A DNA stretch of 64,000 nucleotides from Kribbella qitaiheensis (GCF_014217565.1 NZ_CP043661.1:6076001-6140000); one strand, 5' to 3'; positions 1-9,285 are shown, counted from the stretch's first letter. Notes: generated by a model from the sequence alone, not told the origin. Translations and numbers: made by a program.

Positions 1-331
1 CGCCGACGAGCGAGGCGATACCGAGCAGCGCCATCCCGATCAGGAACAGCCGGCGGCGGCCGAAGAGATCGGCCACCCGGCCCAGCAGGAGCGTGAAGCC
101 CGCGGCGCAGAGGGCGAAGGCCGTGGCGATCCACTGCAGGTTCTCCAGGGCGAACCCGACGTCGGCGCCGATCGTCGGCAGCGTGACGTTCAGGATCGAG
201 AAGTCGACGGCGAGGGTGAAACTCGCCGTCAGCAGCAGCACCAGCGCCAGCCGCTGCCGGCCCGTCATCCGGGCCTCGGGAACGCTCGCGGTGGCGAGAT
301 CGGATGGGGTGCCTTCTTCAACGGTGGACAT
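1..331 (-). CDS. MFS drug:H+ antiporter, DHA2-like, N-terminal part only
   Basis: Inner-membrane efflux protein of the major facilitator superfamily. About 110 codons are visible on the minus strand; the 3' end lies beyond base 1. From the ATG at 331 there is a soluble leader of about 22 residues, then a first helix with SILNVTLPTI and, after the second helix, the MFS motif-A loop GRVADLFGRRR. The first-helix signature is typical of 14-helix DHA2 exporters such as EmrB or LfrA, so a drug or solute exporter is the likely role; substrate unknown. It is divergent from the MFS gene at 512, with a shared 180-bp promoter region. Confidence 0.85.
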   Translation of the reverse strand, partial: MSTVEEGTPSDLATASVPEARMTGRQRLALVLLLTASFTLAVDFSILNVTLPTIGADVGFALENLQWIATAFALCAAGFTLLLGRVADLFGRRRLFLIGMALLGIASLVG

Positions 332-511
332 GCAGGTGAACCTCTCTATCGAAACAGCTCCTACCTGCACGATCCCGGCACCGGCGCAGATCAACCAGAA
401 CCCTGTGTTGCCCACCACTCGTTTGCCTAACACTCGTAGGGACAGGACGAGCCGTGCCCGATAGGAGACGATGGTCGCGCCGTTGTGCCCCCTTCCGCCC
501 GAGGAGAACCG

Positions 512-1702
512 GTGAATCTCGCCCTGCTTGCGTTGGCGATCGGTGCGTTCGGCATCGGTACGACGGAGTTCGTGATCGTCGGCCTGCTGCCGGACATCGC
601 GACCGATCTGGCGGTGACCATCCCGACCGCGGGACTGCTCATCTCCGGCTACGCGCTGAGCGTGGTGATCGGCGCGCCGTTGATGACGCTGGCCGGCTCG
701 CGGCTGCCCCGTAAGACGATGCTGGTCGGGCTGATGAGCGTCTTCATCCTCGGCAACGTGTTGTGCGCGCTGGCCGGCAACTACCCGCTGCTGATGGCCG
801 GCCGGGCGGTGACGGCGCTGTGTCACGGTGCCTTCTTCGGCATCGGCTCGGTGGTCGCGGCCAACCTGGTCGCGCCGGCCAAACGCGCCAGCGCGATCGC
901 GCTGATGTTCACCGGCCTGACCATCGCCAACGTCCTCGGCGTGCCGATGGGTACCGCGTTGGGTCAGCATTTCGGCTGGCGGTCCACGTTCTGGGCGGTC
1001 GCCGGAATTGGTGTCCTCGGTGTCATAGGTTTGATCATCTTGGTGCCGAAACAGCCGGCCGAGTCCGGCAGTATCCGCGGCGAGTTGGCGGTTTTCCGCA
1101 GACCACAGGTGTGGCTGGCATTAGTGATGACCACCCTGGGTTTCGCCGGTGTATTCGCATCGTTCACCTATATCGCACCGATGATGACCGGGGTGGCCGG
1201 ATTCAGTTCCGGGTCGGTGACCTGGCTGCTGATCGTTTTCGGGGCCGGACTCTGCCTCGGGAACGTGATCGGCGGAAAAGCCGCCGACCGGAATTTGATG
1301 CCGAGCCTCTACGTCATTCTCTCGCTGTTGGCGGCCGTGCTGCTGTTGTTCGTCTGGACGGCGCACAGCCGCCCGCTGTCCGTGCTGACCATCTTGCTGT
1401 TCGGCGCCGCCGGCTTCGCCACTGTGCCCGCGTTGCAGATGCGGGTGATGGACAAGGCTGTCGGGGCTCCAGCGCTGGCCTCCGCGGCGAACATCGCCGG
1501 ATTCAACCTGGGCAACGCGATCGGCGCCTGGCTGGGTGGTCTCGCGATCGATGCGGGATTGGGGTACACGGCACCTAACTGGGTCGGTGCGGGCCTCGCG
1601 CTGGCCGGTCTGGCGGTCGCCGTGTTCTCTGGCGCGCTCGACCGTCGTAGCCGGGTCGTCGCGACGGGTCCGCCCGGCAGAGTGGTATTACCGGTTGAAT
1701 GA
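512..1702 (+). CDS. MFS transporter, DHA1 family (AraJ/Cmx-like)
   Basis: Twelve-helix major facilitator of 396 residues, probably a drug or sugar exporter. Helix 1 carries GIGTTEFVIVGLLP, the TEF signature of the AraJ/Cmx/YdhP branch. The loop after helix 2 holds the motif-A remnant GSRLPRKTMLV, and helix 5 has the antiporter-type stretch GVPMGTALGQ. I start at the GTG at 512 because GAGGAG lies about 6 bases upstream; an in-frame GTG at 485 would add 9 residues without a ribosome site. A strong hairpin terminator follows. The substrate cannot be told from sequence. Confidence 0.88.
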   Translation: MNLALLALAIGAFGIGTTEFVIVGLLPDIATDLAVTIPTAGLLISGYALSVVIGAPLMTLAGSRLPRKTMLVGLMSVFILGNVLCALAGNYPLLMAGRAVTALCHGAFFGIGSVVAANLVAPAKRASAIALMFTGLTIANVLGVPMGTALGQHFGWRSTFWAVAGIGVLGVIGLIILVPKQPAESGSIRGELAVFRRPQVWLALVMTTLGFAGVFASFTYIAPMMTGVAGFSSGSVTWLLIVFGAGLCLGNVIGGKAADRNLMPSLYVILSLLAAVLLLFVWTAHSRPLSVLTILLFGAAGFATVPALQMRVMDKAVGAPALASAANIAGFNLGNAIGAWLGGLAIDAGLGYTAPNWVGAGLALAGLAVAVFSGALDRRSRVVATGPPGRVVLPVE

Positions 1703-1718
1703 AAAATGAACTGAATTG

Positions 1719-1757
1719 AAAAGCCATTGGTGATCCCGGTGATCATCGATGGCTTTT
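1719..1757 (+). terminator. Rho-independent terminator after the MFS gene
   Basis: AAAAGCCAT and ATGGCTTTTT form the ends of a stem of about 17 pairs with a 5-base loop. The inner part closes through GTGATC/GATCAT with two G-T wobbles. The T tract follows directly. It is unusually A/T-rich for this genome. Confidence 0.85.
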
Positions 1758-1845
1758 TCATGCGTTTAAATCAATGCCCAGAGCGGAATTAGTTGTCGAC
1801 CTGTTCCGTCGTGACCTTCGTCACAAATGCATTCCTAGAGTTTGC

Positions 1846-1874
1846 TTGACGACGAGATCACCGGACCGTAATTC
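1846..1874 (+). promoter_or_regulatory. Sigma70-type promoter for the flavoprotein gene
   Basis: TTGACG (1846-1851) and TAATTC (1869-1874) are separated by exactly 17 bp, a good match to vegetative-sigma spacing. The flavoprotein start lies about 125 bp downstream, so the leader would be long. Confidence 0.6.
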
Positions 1875-1884
1875 TTGTAGCGCG

Positions 1885-1897
1885 GTCAGTAACTGAC
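1885..1897. promoter_or_regulatory. 13-bp inverted repeat just below the promoter, possible operator
   Basis: GTCAGT-A-ACTGAC is a perfect inverted repeat starting 11 bp after the -10 box, where a repressor would block transcription. The XRE regulator at 3679-4548 is a possible binder; that link is inference. Confidence 0.4.
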
Positions 1898-2001
1898 TGC
1901 GAATCCGCTGGGGGCGGGTGATTGTTACTTCTCTATTAACGGATCTGGTGGTCCGCCAAGAAGAATTCCTAGCAAATCATCAAGCGTGGAGGGGTAGACC
2001 T

Positions 2002-3678
2002 ATGCCTGAAAAAGGTGTGCAGCGCAGATCCGTTCTGTTCGGCGCCGCCGCGGCCGCTGTCGGCGGGGTGACGGCCACCGCGGCGCAGACCGGGACCACG
2101 GCGGCGGCAGCGCCCGTAGTACCGGCGACTGGTGTGCCGGCCGGGGCGAAGATCCGGCCGGGCGATCCGCGGTACCGGGAGTTGTCCCGGGGCAACAACC
2201 AGCGGTTCGTCTCCCAGCCGGACTACATCCGGATGATCACCTCGGCCGAGGACGCCGAACACGCCGTCCGGGAGGCCGTCCAGGCCGGCAAGCGAGTCTC
2301 GATCCGCGGCGGTGGCCACTGCTTCTCCGACTTCGTCTGCAACCCGGAGATCGAGGTCGTGCTCGACGTCTCCCAGCTCACCCGGGTCTACTACGACCAG
2401 GTCCGCCGCGCGTTCGCGGTCGAGGCCGGCGCCCGGCTGATGAACGTCTACGAGTCACTGTTCAAAGGCTGGAACGTCACCATCCCGGGCGGCATCTGCT
2501 ACAGCGTCGGCGTCGGCGGCCACATCTCCGGTGGCGGCTACGGCCTGCTGTCCCGGGCGCACGGCCTGACCGTCGACCACCTGTACGCCGTGGAGGTGGT
2601 GACCGTCGGTGCCAATGGCAAGGTTCGGACCGTCGTCGCGACCCGGGAGCCGAACGACCCGAACCGCGATCTCTGGTGGGCCCACACCGGAGCCGGCGGC
2701 GGCAACTTCGGCGTCGTCACGAAGTACTGGTTCCGCTCGCCGGGCGCCAAGGGCTCGAACCCGTCCGACCAGCTGATCAATCCACCGTCGACCGTGCTGA
2801 TCAGCGCGATCGAGTTCCCGTGGGACCAGCTGACGCCGGCCAAGTTCCACCGGCTGCTGAAGAACTTCGGCGGCTGGCACCAGCGCAACGCGTCGCCGAA
2901 CTCGCCGAACGTCCAGCTGAGCAGCCTGTTCAACGTCAGCTCCAAGGCGCACGGCAGCCTCGGCATGTTTACTCAGGTGCCGAACGACAACCCCAACGCA
3001 CGGGCGATCCTGGACGACTACCTGGCGGCCATCACCAAGGGCGTCGGCATCACCGCGCAAGAGGTGACCAAGCCGCTGGCCGAGGTCGGCGTGCTGTCCG
3101 GCTTCGCCGAGCCGCGGGAGCTGCCCTGGCTGCAGGCCACCCGGCTGGTGGGGACGAACAACCCGACCATCACCAACCCGACCTCGCGCGGCGTGCACAA
3201 GTCGGCGTACATGCTGAAGAACTTCACCGACGAGCAGATCGCAGCCGTCTACAAGCACATGACCCGGCCGGACTTCCAGAACCCGGACACGATGCTGGTG
3301 CTGTTCTCGTTCGGTGGGCAGGTGAACGCCGTCAAGGAGGACGCGACCGCCAACGCCCAGCGGGACACGATCTTCAAGATGTGCTTCCAGACGTTCTGGG
3401 AGAAAGAGACCGATGACCAGTTCTACGTCGGCTGGGCCCGGGACATCTTCTCCGACTTCTTCGCGGCCACCGGCGGTGTTCCGGTGCCCGGGACGGGCGC
3501 GGACGGGTGCTACATCAACTACCCGGACAACGACATGGCCGACAGCCGGCACAACCGGTCGGGCGTGCCGTGGTCGACCCTCTACTTCAAGGGGAACTAC
3601 CCCCGCCTGCAGCAGATCAAGCGGCGGTACGACCCGACCAACTATTTCCGCCACAAGCTCTCCATCGAACCGGCCTGA
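2002..3678 (+). CDS. Secreted FAD-linked oxidase, berberine-bridge (BBE) family
   Basis: Flavin-dependent oxidase of 558 residues, probably oxidising a sugar or an aromatic/alkaloid-type substrate with O2. A twin-arginine signal (RRSVLFGAAAAAVGG) near the N-terminus predicts Tat export of a folded, FAD-loaded protein. The PCMH FAD domain follows: GGGHCFSDF supplies the His, and GGICYSVGVGGH the Cys, that link FAD bicovalently in this family. The C-terminal BBE segment with YINYPD and YDPTNYFRHK is present. I choose the ATG at 2002, preceded by GGAGGGG; an in-frame upstream GTG at 1918 would bury the Tat signal. Substrate unknown. Confidence 0.88.
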   Translation: MPEKGVQRRSVLFGAAAAAVGGVTATAAQTGTTAAAAPVVPATGVPAGAKIRPGDPRYRELSRGNNQRFVSQPDYIRMITSAEDAEHAVREAVQAGKRVSIRGGGHCFSDFVCNPEIEVVLDVSQLTRVYYDQVRRAFAVEAGARLMNVYESLFKGWNVTIPGGICYSVGVGGHISGGGYGLLSRAHGLTVDHLYAVEVVTVGANGKVRTVVATREPNDPNRDLWWAHTGAGGGNFGVVTKYWFRSPGAKGSNPSDQLINPPSTVLISAIEFPWDQLTPAKFHRLLKNFGGWHQRNASPNSPNVQLSSLFNVSSKAHGSLGMFTQVPNDNPNARAILDDYLAAITKGVGITAQEVTKPLAEVGVLSGFAEPRELPWLQATRLVGTNNPTITNPTSRGVHKSAYMLKNFTDEQIAAVYKHMTRPDFQNPDTMLVLFSFGGQVNAVKEDATANAQRDTIFKMCFQTFWEKETDDQFYVGWARDIFSDFFAATGGVPVPGTGADGCYINYPDNDMADSRHNRSGVPWSTLYFKGNYPRLQQIKRRYDPTNYFRHKLSIEPA

Positions 3679-4548
3679 TCAGGGCCGGGTCGAGGAGTCC
3701 AGCTCATGAGTGCCTGCAAGCAACAGCCGAAGAGCGGCTTCGGACGGCGTACCGGGCTGGGCGCTGTACATCAGGATGCGGTGCGCCGAGTCGTCGGGAA
3801 GCTGGGCCACCTCGAAGGAGAGCTCGAGCTGACCGACGACCGGGTGCTGGAACTGCTTCGTCCCGAAGGTGCAGTTGACCACCGGGTGGCGCGACCAGAG
3901 CTCGGCGAACTCGGTGCTCTTCATCGACAGCTCGCCGATCACCTCGGCCAGATGCAGATCGTTCGGATGCCGGCCGGCGATCAGTCGCAACGACGCGACC
4001 GATCGTTTCGCCTCCTCGTCCCAGCGCGCGTAGAGCTCACGCGTGTGCGGGTCGAGGAACAGCATCCTGGTCAGGTTCGGCCGGGTCTCCGCGGAGTACG
4101 GGCTGTCGGCTTCGTAGTGGCCGGCCAGCAACTGGTGGCCCAGGTCGTTCCAGGCCAGGACGTCGCTGCGCCGGTCCATCACCACGGCCGCGATCCCGTC
4201 GATCGCTTCGATCAGCTGCTTGGTCGCCGGCCGCGCGGTCTCGGGCTTGCCCGCCGGACGGCGCTTGCGGCGGGTCGGCCGGGCGAGATTGCGCAGGTGC
4301 ATCGTCTCGTCGTCGCTGAGTTGCAGCGCGCGGGCGATGGCGTCGAGGACGTCGTCGGACGCGTTCTGGCTCTGGCCCTGCTCGAGCCGGGTGTAGTACG
4401 CGACGCTGACTCCCGCCAGTTGGGCCAGCTCCTCCCGGCGCAGGCCGGGCACCCGGCGGGCTCCGTAGGAGGTCAGGCCGACGGCTGACGGTTGTAGCCG
4501 CGCGCGCCGCGTGCGGAGGAATTCGCCCAACTCAGCAGGTTTCTCCAT
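3679..4548 (-). CDS. XRE-family regulator with MmyB-like ligand domain
   Basis: Cytoplasmic DNA-binding regulator of 289 residues. Residues about 10-75 form a Cro/CI helix-turn-helix (LRREELAQLAGVSVAYYTRLEQG). The rest matches the MmyB-like PAS-related sensing domain common in actinomycetes, with VLAWNDLGHQLL. The start is the ATG at 4548 (MEKPAELGEFL); the open frame continues upstream without a convincing start. It is convergent with the flavoprotein gene, the two ORFs abutting at 3678/3679. Homologues often regulate a neighbouring oxidoreductase; here that is inference. Confidence 0.85.
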   Translation of the reverse strand: MEKPAELGEFLRTRRARLQPSAVGLTSYGARRVPGLRREELAQLAGVSVAYYTRLEQGQSQNASDDVLDAIARALQLSDDETMHLRNLARPTRRKRRPAGKPETARPATKQLIEAIDGIAAVVMDRRSDVLAWNDLGHQLLAGHYEADSPYSAETRPNLTRMLFLDPHTRELYARWDEEAKRSVASLRLIAGRHPNDLHLAEVIGELSMKSTEFAELWSRHPVVNCTFGTKQFQHPVVGQLELSFEVAQLPDDSAHRILMYSAQPGTPSEAALRLLLAGTHELDSSTRP

Positions 4549-4678
4549 AACCGCAAGTATGCCCGGGCTCAGCGACCTGAGCCTGACCCTGCCAGTACAA
4601 GTCAAACGCTCGCATAACCCACCCGCCCTCCCAGCGAGGCCGCGCGGCGATCCCGCACGGCCGGAACCAGGAAGAATT

Positions 4679-5860
4679 ATGCGCAAGGTAGCTGTCATCC
4701 TCGGGACCCGACCCGAAGCCATCAAGTGTGCGCCGGTGATCCGGGCACTGCAGGACGACCCGCGGTACGAACCGCTCGTGCTGTCCACCGGTCAGCACCG
4801 TCAGATGCTCGACGAGACGCTCGCCGCGTTCGGGCTCAAGGCCGACGTCGACCTCGGCGTGATGACCGACAAACAGACGCTGTCCCAGGTCACCCATCGG
4901 GCGCTCAGCGGGCTGGCCGGTCCGTTGACCGATGCCGGGGTCGAGGCGGTGATGGTGCACGGCGACACCGCCACCACGCTGGCCGGTGGCCTGGCGGGTT
5001 TCCATCACCAGATCCCCGTCGTACACATCGAGGCCGGTCTGCGCAGTGGCAACCTCTACTCGCCCTTCCCGGAGGAGGCGAACCGCCGGCTGGTCGCCCA
5101 GCTCAGTGAGCTGCATCTCGCCCCGACGCCCGGCAACTACGCCAACCTGATCCGCGAAGGCATCAACGAGTCCAAGATCGTTGTCACCGGCAACACTGTG
5201 ATCGACGCGCTCCGCTGGGCCAGTGGCCAGGCGGTCGACTACGGGCATCCGTCGCTGGAGGACCTGGACGAGGACCCGCGCCGGGTGATCCTGGCCTCGG
5301 CCCACCGCCGCGAGTCGTGGAGCAAGCTGGACGAGATCGGCGCCGCCATCCGCGAGATCGCCACCACCGAGGCGGTGCGGATCGTCGTACCGCTGCATCG
5401 CAATCCCGTTGTGCGCAAGGCGATGCTGGCCCAGATCGACGGCTTGCCGACCGTGGACATCGTCGACCCGCTGTCGTACGTTTCGTTCTGCAGGCTGATG
5501 CTGCGCAGCGACCTCATCTTGTCCGACAGCAGCGGAGCAGAGGAAGAAGGCCCCGCGCTAGGCAAGCCCACGCTCGTACTGCGTGACATCACCGAGCGGC
5601 CCGAGGCAGTCGCAGCCGGTACTGCGCGGTTGGTCGGCCGTACTCGGGAGAGGATCACCGCCGAGGTTCGCGGCCTCCTCCACGACCAGGACCGCTACAC
5701 CCGGATGTCCACCGCGGCCAACCCGTACGGCGATGGCAAAGCGACCGATCGGGTCGTCGGCGCACTGGCTCATTTCTTCGGCGACGGTCCGGCTGTGATG
5801 CCGTTCGTACCGGGTCACCGGATCCTGGCGGCGCCCGACCTGATCAGGTCGGTGGCCTGA
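4679..5860 (+). CDS. wecB: UDP-N-acetylglucosamine 2-epimerase (non-hydrolysing)
   Basis: Converts UDP-GlcNAc to UDP-ManNAc, a cell-envelope polysaccharide precursor. It has 393 residues, close to the usual 370-390. Family motifs are in order: GTRPEAIKCAPVI at the N-terminus, HGDTATTLAG, HIEAGLRSG, FPEEANR, SAHRRES, and a nucleotide-binding C-terminus DSSGAEEEGPALGKP with RDITERPE. The active-site D, E, E and H positions are all present. One family change is DSSGAEEE in place of the common DSGGIQEE. The next gene starts within its stop codon (TGATG), so it heads a translationally coupled operon. Confidence 0.93.
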   Translation: MRKVAVILGTRPEAIKCAPVIRALQDDPRYEPLVLSTGQHRQMLDETLAAFGLKADVDLGVMTDKQTLSQVTHRALSGLAGPLTDAGVEAVMVHGDTATTLAGGLAGFHHQIPVVHIEAGLRSGNLYSPFPEEANRRLVAQLSELHLAPTPGNYANLIREGINESKIVVTGNTVIDALRWASGQAVDYGHPSLEDLDEDPRRVILASAHRRESWSKLDEIGAAIREIATTEAVRIVVPLHRNPVVRKAMLAQIDGLPTVDIVDPLSYVSFCRLMLRSDLILSDSSGAEEEGPALGKPTLVLRDITERPEAVAAGTARLVGRTRERITAEVRGLLHDQDRYTRMSTAANPYGDGKATDRVVGALAHFFGDGPAVMPFVPGHRILAAPDLIRSVA

Positions 5861-6544
5861 TGAGCCGGCTTGCCTTGTCGAACCGGTTCGTCGAGGCGAC
5901 GTACGTCGAGCAGCCGAAGGACCACCCGATCGGGAACCGGGCGATCGTGGTGAATCCGGGCCTGACTCCCGTCTGGGTAGGGGAGGAGCCGGTTCGCTAT
6001 ATCCCGGCCCTCTCGTCGACCGTGCTGCGGGAGACGCGGGTCGAGAGCGGTGACTCCGTGCTGGTGTTCGAGATCCTCGACGAGGAGGACATCGCGGAGA
6101 TCGTGCACGAGCCGGGTTGGAACCTCTTCGCCGATCTGTTGCCGGGATTCCCGCGCGAGACCTTGCTCTACCGGGGTCCGCTGGAGGACCTCGGCGTCGT
6201 CGAACTCGACCAGGGTGTCGCGCTGGGGGAGCTGCCGACCGGGGCCGCGGCCGTTCCGGGTGTCGGTGAATCTGTGGTTCGCGCCGGCCGGGACCGACTG
6301 CGCGATCCACAACGAGCACGACTTCATCGAGATCCACTCGCAGCTCCACGGCTACGGCCGGATGCAGAAGTTCAAGGACCGCGACCACACCACCTTGTAC
6401 GAGGACCTGCGGATGAGTCCGGGTCATACCCCGCCGGTGCCGTTCTGCCGGAGCGTTCCCGGCGGCTTCGTCTATCCGTGGCACCAGTACCGGGCCGATT
6501 CGGACTGTGTCTGGCTCGCCGTCGAATACCACGCAGTTCACTGA
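5860..6544 (+). pseudogene. Cupin-like protein gene with a +1 frameshift
   Basis: Two overlapping frames give one plausible protein of about 227 residues if one extra base is ignored. Frame 1 from the ATG at 5860 reads sensibly to about GELPTGAA. The next frame continues with RVSVNLWFAPAG, then HNEHDFIEIHSQ, a cupin-type metal-binding pattern (H-x2-H-x3-E), and ends WLAVEYHAVH. The shift lies at about 6240-6250 in a GCCGCGGCC run. Gene 6558 follows after 13 bp and wecB overlaps the start, so the operon looks intact. The frameshift may be a sequencing error; if real, the protein is lost. The role is unproven; see the finding on the cupin/propeller pair. Confidence 0.6.
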
Positions 6545-6557
6545 GGAGGAGAACATC

Positions 6558-7790
6558 ATGGTGACACCGCCCCGATTCACCGCTGAAATTGTTGCCGAGC
6601 AACTGCGCGACGGCTACTGGCTGGAGGCGCCGGACATCACCGGCGACGGCAGCCCTGACTTGTTCGGCTACGGCCTGCGCCTCGGCGAGATCTACTGGTA
6701 CGCCAACGAGCCCGGCTGGCCGCGACGGCTCATCACCGACGGGTACCGGATGCCGGTCGGCGCCGACTACGCCGACATCAGCGGCAACGGTCATCCCGAC
6801 GTGGTCGTCTGCTACGAGCTGTACGGACCGATCGGCACCATCCACGACCCGGACGAGGCCGGTGGCAAGATCGACTGGATCGAGAACCCGGGCGACGCGG
6901 GTAAGTCGGAGGAGCGCTGGAAGAAGCACTACATCGGCCGCGCGACCGGGATGCACCGGCTCCGGGTCGGTCACTTCACCCGCACCGATCGGCTCGAGGT
7001 GATCGGCCTGCCGATCGTCGCGAAGGCCGACGTCCACGCAGTACTGCCGGTTGTGCTGTTCACCCAGCCGGACGACGTTCAATCAGCTGCTGAGTGGCCC
7101 AAGACGGTCATCGACGACACGTCGTTCCGGATGATCCACGGCGCGGAGAAGCGCAAGGGGCTGATCCCTGGCTCGGATCTCGAGTCGATCCTGCTCGCGT
7201 CGGACGAGGGCGTGACGTGGCTCTGGTACGACGCCGCGCAGGGGGAATGGCGCAAGGAGCTGATCGGGACCGGTGAGCTGACCCAGTTCGAAGAGACCGG
7301 GTTCCGCGGGAGCGGCGATCTCGATGCTGGTGGTCTCGGTGGCAACCCGTTCGCGTACGTCGCGGCGATCGAGCCCTTCCACGGCAACGCGGTCGGGGTG
7401 TATGTGAAGGACGCCGACGGGGGATGGCAGCGGACGCTGCTGGATGTGTACGGCGACCCGAACGAGAACGGTGAGGGTCCGGGACACCAGATCGTCTGCG
7501 CGGACTTCGACGGGGATGGGGACGACGAGTTCCTGGTCGCCCTGCGTGGACCGTGGCCGTGGCAGGGAGTCATGTACTACAAGGCGATCGATGCCCAGCG
7601 TGGCATCTGGGCGAAGTGGCGAGTAACAGACGAGTCGGTCGCCCGGATCGCCACCGCCGACTTCAACGGCGACGGGCGGCTCGACTTCGCCACCATCGCG
7701 TACTCCGTCCAGAACTACTACGTCGCCAAGGACGCGAAGGTCATGCTCTACCGCAACGAAACCCCTCAGGTGGGCTCCGATGTCGACTGA
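6558..7790 (+). CDS. FG-GAP/VCBS beta-propeller protein, no signal peptide
   Basis: A 410-residue protein made of propeller repeats. Calcium-loop motifs recur, for example DITGDGSPDLFG, DISGNGHPDVVV, DFDGDGDDEFLV and DFNGDGRLDFAT. No signal peptide or membrane segment is visible, so it is probably cytoplasmic, unlike most FG-GAP proteins. The start is the ATG at 6558, with GAGGAGGA 7 bases upstream. It follows the cupin-like gene by 13 bp and overlaps the acyltransferase gene by 11 bp. Propeller plus cupin is the domain set of fungal aldos-2-ulose dehydratase, which suggests a carbohydrate lyase or isomerase partner; this is inference. Confidence 0.75.
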   Translation: MVTPPRFTAEIVAEQLRDGYWLEAPDITGDGSPDLFGYGLRLGEIYWYANEPGWPRRLITDGYRMPVGADYADISGNGHPDVVVCYELYGPIGTIHDPDEAGGKIDWIENPGDAGKSEERWKKHYIGRATGMHRLRVGHFTRTDRLEVIGLPIVAKADVHAVLPVVLFTQPDDVQSAAEWPKTVIDDTSFRMIHGAEKRKGLIPGSDLESILLASDEGVTWLWYDAAQGEWRKELIGTGELTQFEETGFRGSGDLDAGGLGGNPFAYVAAIEPFHGNAVGVYVKDADGGWQRTLLDVYGDPNENGEGPGHQIVCADFDGDGDDEFLVALRGPWPWQGVMYYKAIDAQRGIWAKWRVTDESVARIATADFNGDGRLDFATIAYSVQNYYVAKDAKVMLYRNETPQVGSDVD

Positions 7791-9084
7791 AACCTCCGCT
7801 TCCACCCCGGCTGCCGCAACTGCCGCCACTGCCGCCGCCGAGCTGGCTGCCGCTGCTGCCGCCGCCGAGCGGGCTGCCGCTGCTGCCGCCGCCGAGCGGG
7901 CTGCCGCCACTGCCGCCACCGAGCTGGCTGCTGCCGCCGCGCCGGGCAGCAAGCGAGCGCCCTTGCACTCGCTGACCGGGTTGCGGTTCATCGCCGCTTT
8001 GCTGGTCTTCTTCTTCCATCTCACGCTGTCGAACTCGCCGGTGCCGCCGAACAGCCCGGTGAATCCGTTCGCCGACGCGGGGCTCGCCTCGTTTCTGGAA
8101 ACCCTGTTCAGCAAGGCCGGCTACCTCGGCGTCTCGTTCTTCTTCGTGCTGAGCGGCTTCGTGATCACCTGGTCCGCCACTCCGGGAGAAGGCGCACTCC
8201 CGTTCTACCGGCGCCGGCTGCTGAAGATCTTCCCGAACCACCTCGTCATGTTCGCGGCGGCGATGATCCTCTTCGCCGGCGCGACCACCCGGCCCGGCGC
8301 CTGGATCCCGAACGTCTTCCTGCTGCACTCGATGTTCCCGCAGGGCGACGTCTACGTCAGCGTCAACCCGCCCTCGTGGACCCTCTGCAGCGAACTCCTC
8401 TTCTACCTGTCGTTCCCCTTGCTGATCAAGCCGATCCGGCGGATCGCGGCGAACCGGCTCTGGTACTGGACCGGCGCGATGGTGATCGCCATGGTCGGTG
8501 TCCAGCTTGTCACGCAGTACCTGATCTCCGATTCGCCCAAGTCGCCGATCACGCCGATCTCGGTGACGCAGTTCTGGTTCGGCTACATCTTCCCGGTCCC
8601 GCGGATGTTCGAGTTCATTGTCGGCATGCTCGTCGCCCGGGCCGTGATGGCCGGCCGCTTCCCGCGGATCGATATCCGCTGGTCGATCCCGGCGATCGTC
8701 CTCGGCTACGTCGCCGCTCTGAAGGCTCCGTTCGTCTACGGCTTCTCGGTCGCGTCGATCCTGCCGATCGTGCTGGTCATCGGCGCGTTCGCCACCGCCG
8801 ACCTCCGCGGCGAACGCACCGGCGTCAACAACAAGACCTGGCGCTGGCTGGGCGAGATCTCCTTCGGCTTCTACATCTGCCAGGGCGTCGTCATCTTCTA
8901 CGGCCGCACCCTGTTCGGATCCGACCCCTTCAGTACGCCGGTCGCCATCCTCGTCGCGATCGCTCTCTTCATCGCCACCCTGCTGGCGGGCTGGGGCCTG
9001 CACTCCTTGGTGGAGCGTCCGATGATGCGCCGCTTCGCCAGGCCCCGCCCCAATGCCACCGCACCCCCACGCCAAGGGAACTGA
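7780..9084 (+). CDS. Membrane acyltransferase 3 (OafA/NodX-like)
   Basis: Integral-membrane O-acyltransferase of 434 residues, expected to acylate a glycan or other surface molecule. Residues about 7-50 are an Ala/Glu/Arg-rich segment built on imperfect DNA repeats. The acyltransferase-3 domain begins SLTGLRFIAALLVFFFHL with the family's catalytic His, followed by about 10 hydrophobic helices and the motifs GVSFFFVLSGF and YRRRLLKIFP. The ATG at 7780 overlaps the preceding stop, so translation is coupled. With wecB upstream, a role in tailoring an envelope sugar is likely. A proline-rich reading frame lies just past its stop; see findings. Confidence 0.87.
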   Translation: MSTETSASTPAAATAATAAAELAAAAAAAERAAAAAAAERAAATAATELAAAAAPGSKRAPLHSLTGLRFIAALLVFFFHLTLSNSPVPPNSPVNPFADAGLASFLETLFSKAGYLGVSFFFVLSGFVITWSATPGEGALPFYRRRLLKIFPNHLVMFAAAMILFAGATTRPGAWIPNVFLLHSMFPQGDVYVSVNPPSWTLCSELLFYLSFPLLIKPIRRIAANRLWYWTGAMVIAMVGVQLVTQYLISDSPKSPITPISVTQFWFGYIFPVPRMFEFIVGMLVARAVMAGRFPRIDIRWSIPAIVLGYVAALKAPFVYGFSVASILPIVLVIGAFATADLRGERTGVNNKTWRWLGEISFGFYICQGVVIFYGRTLFGSDPFSTPVAILVAIALFIATLLAGWGLHSLVERPMMRRFARPRPNATAPPRQGN

Positions 9085-9140
9085 CTCACCACCTCCGCCC
9101 CCGTTTCAAACCACCCACCCCCACCACCCACCACCCACCA

Positions 9141-9285
9141 AGCCAACCGAGCCACCCGAGCCACCCGAGCCACCCGAGCCACCCGAGCCAACCGAGCCAC
9201 CCGAGCCACCCGAGCCAACCGAGCCAACCGAGCCACCCGAGCCAACCGAGCCAACCGAGCCAACCAAGCCAACCGAGCCGGCCTG
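9141..9285. repeat. 9-bp minisatellite, about 16 units of CCAMCCGAG
   Basis: About 16 tandem units alternate CCACCCGAG and CCAACCGAG, with one unit ending AAG. In one frame they read Pro-Pro-Glu/Pro-Thr-Glu. The array lies in the 491-bp gap between the acyltransferase and the DUF222 gene. I see no supported gene in the rest of that gap (9286-9575). Confidence 0.9.

Noticed and set aside
331..511. Imperfect direct repeat TTGCCCACCACTCG / TTGCCTAACACTCG in the divergent MFS gap
   Set aside because: Could be an operator, but the copies differ and no regulator gene is near; too weak to list as a feature.
9141..9285. Possible CRISPR array
   Set aside because: Units are 9 bp with no spacers and no cas genes; a minisatellite.
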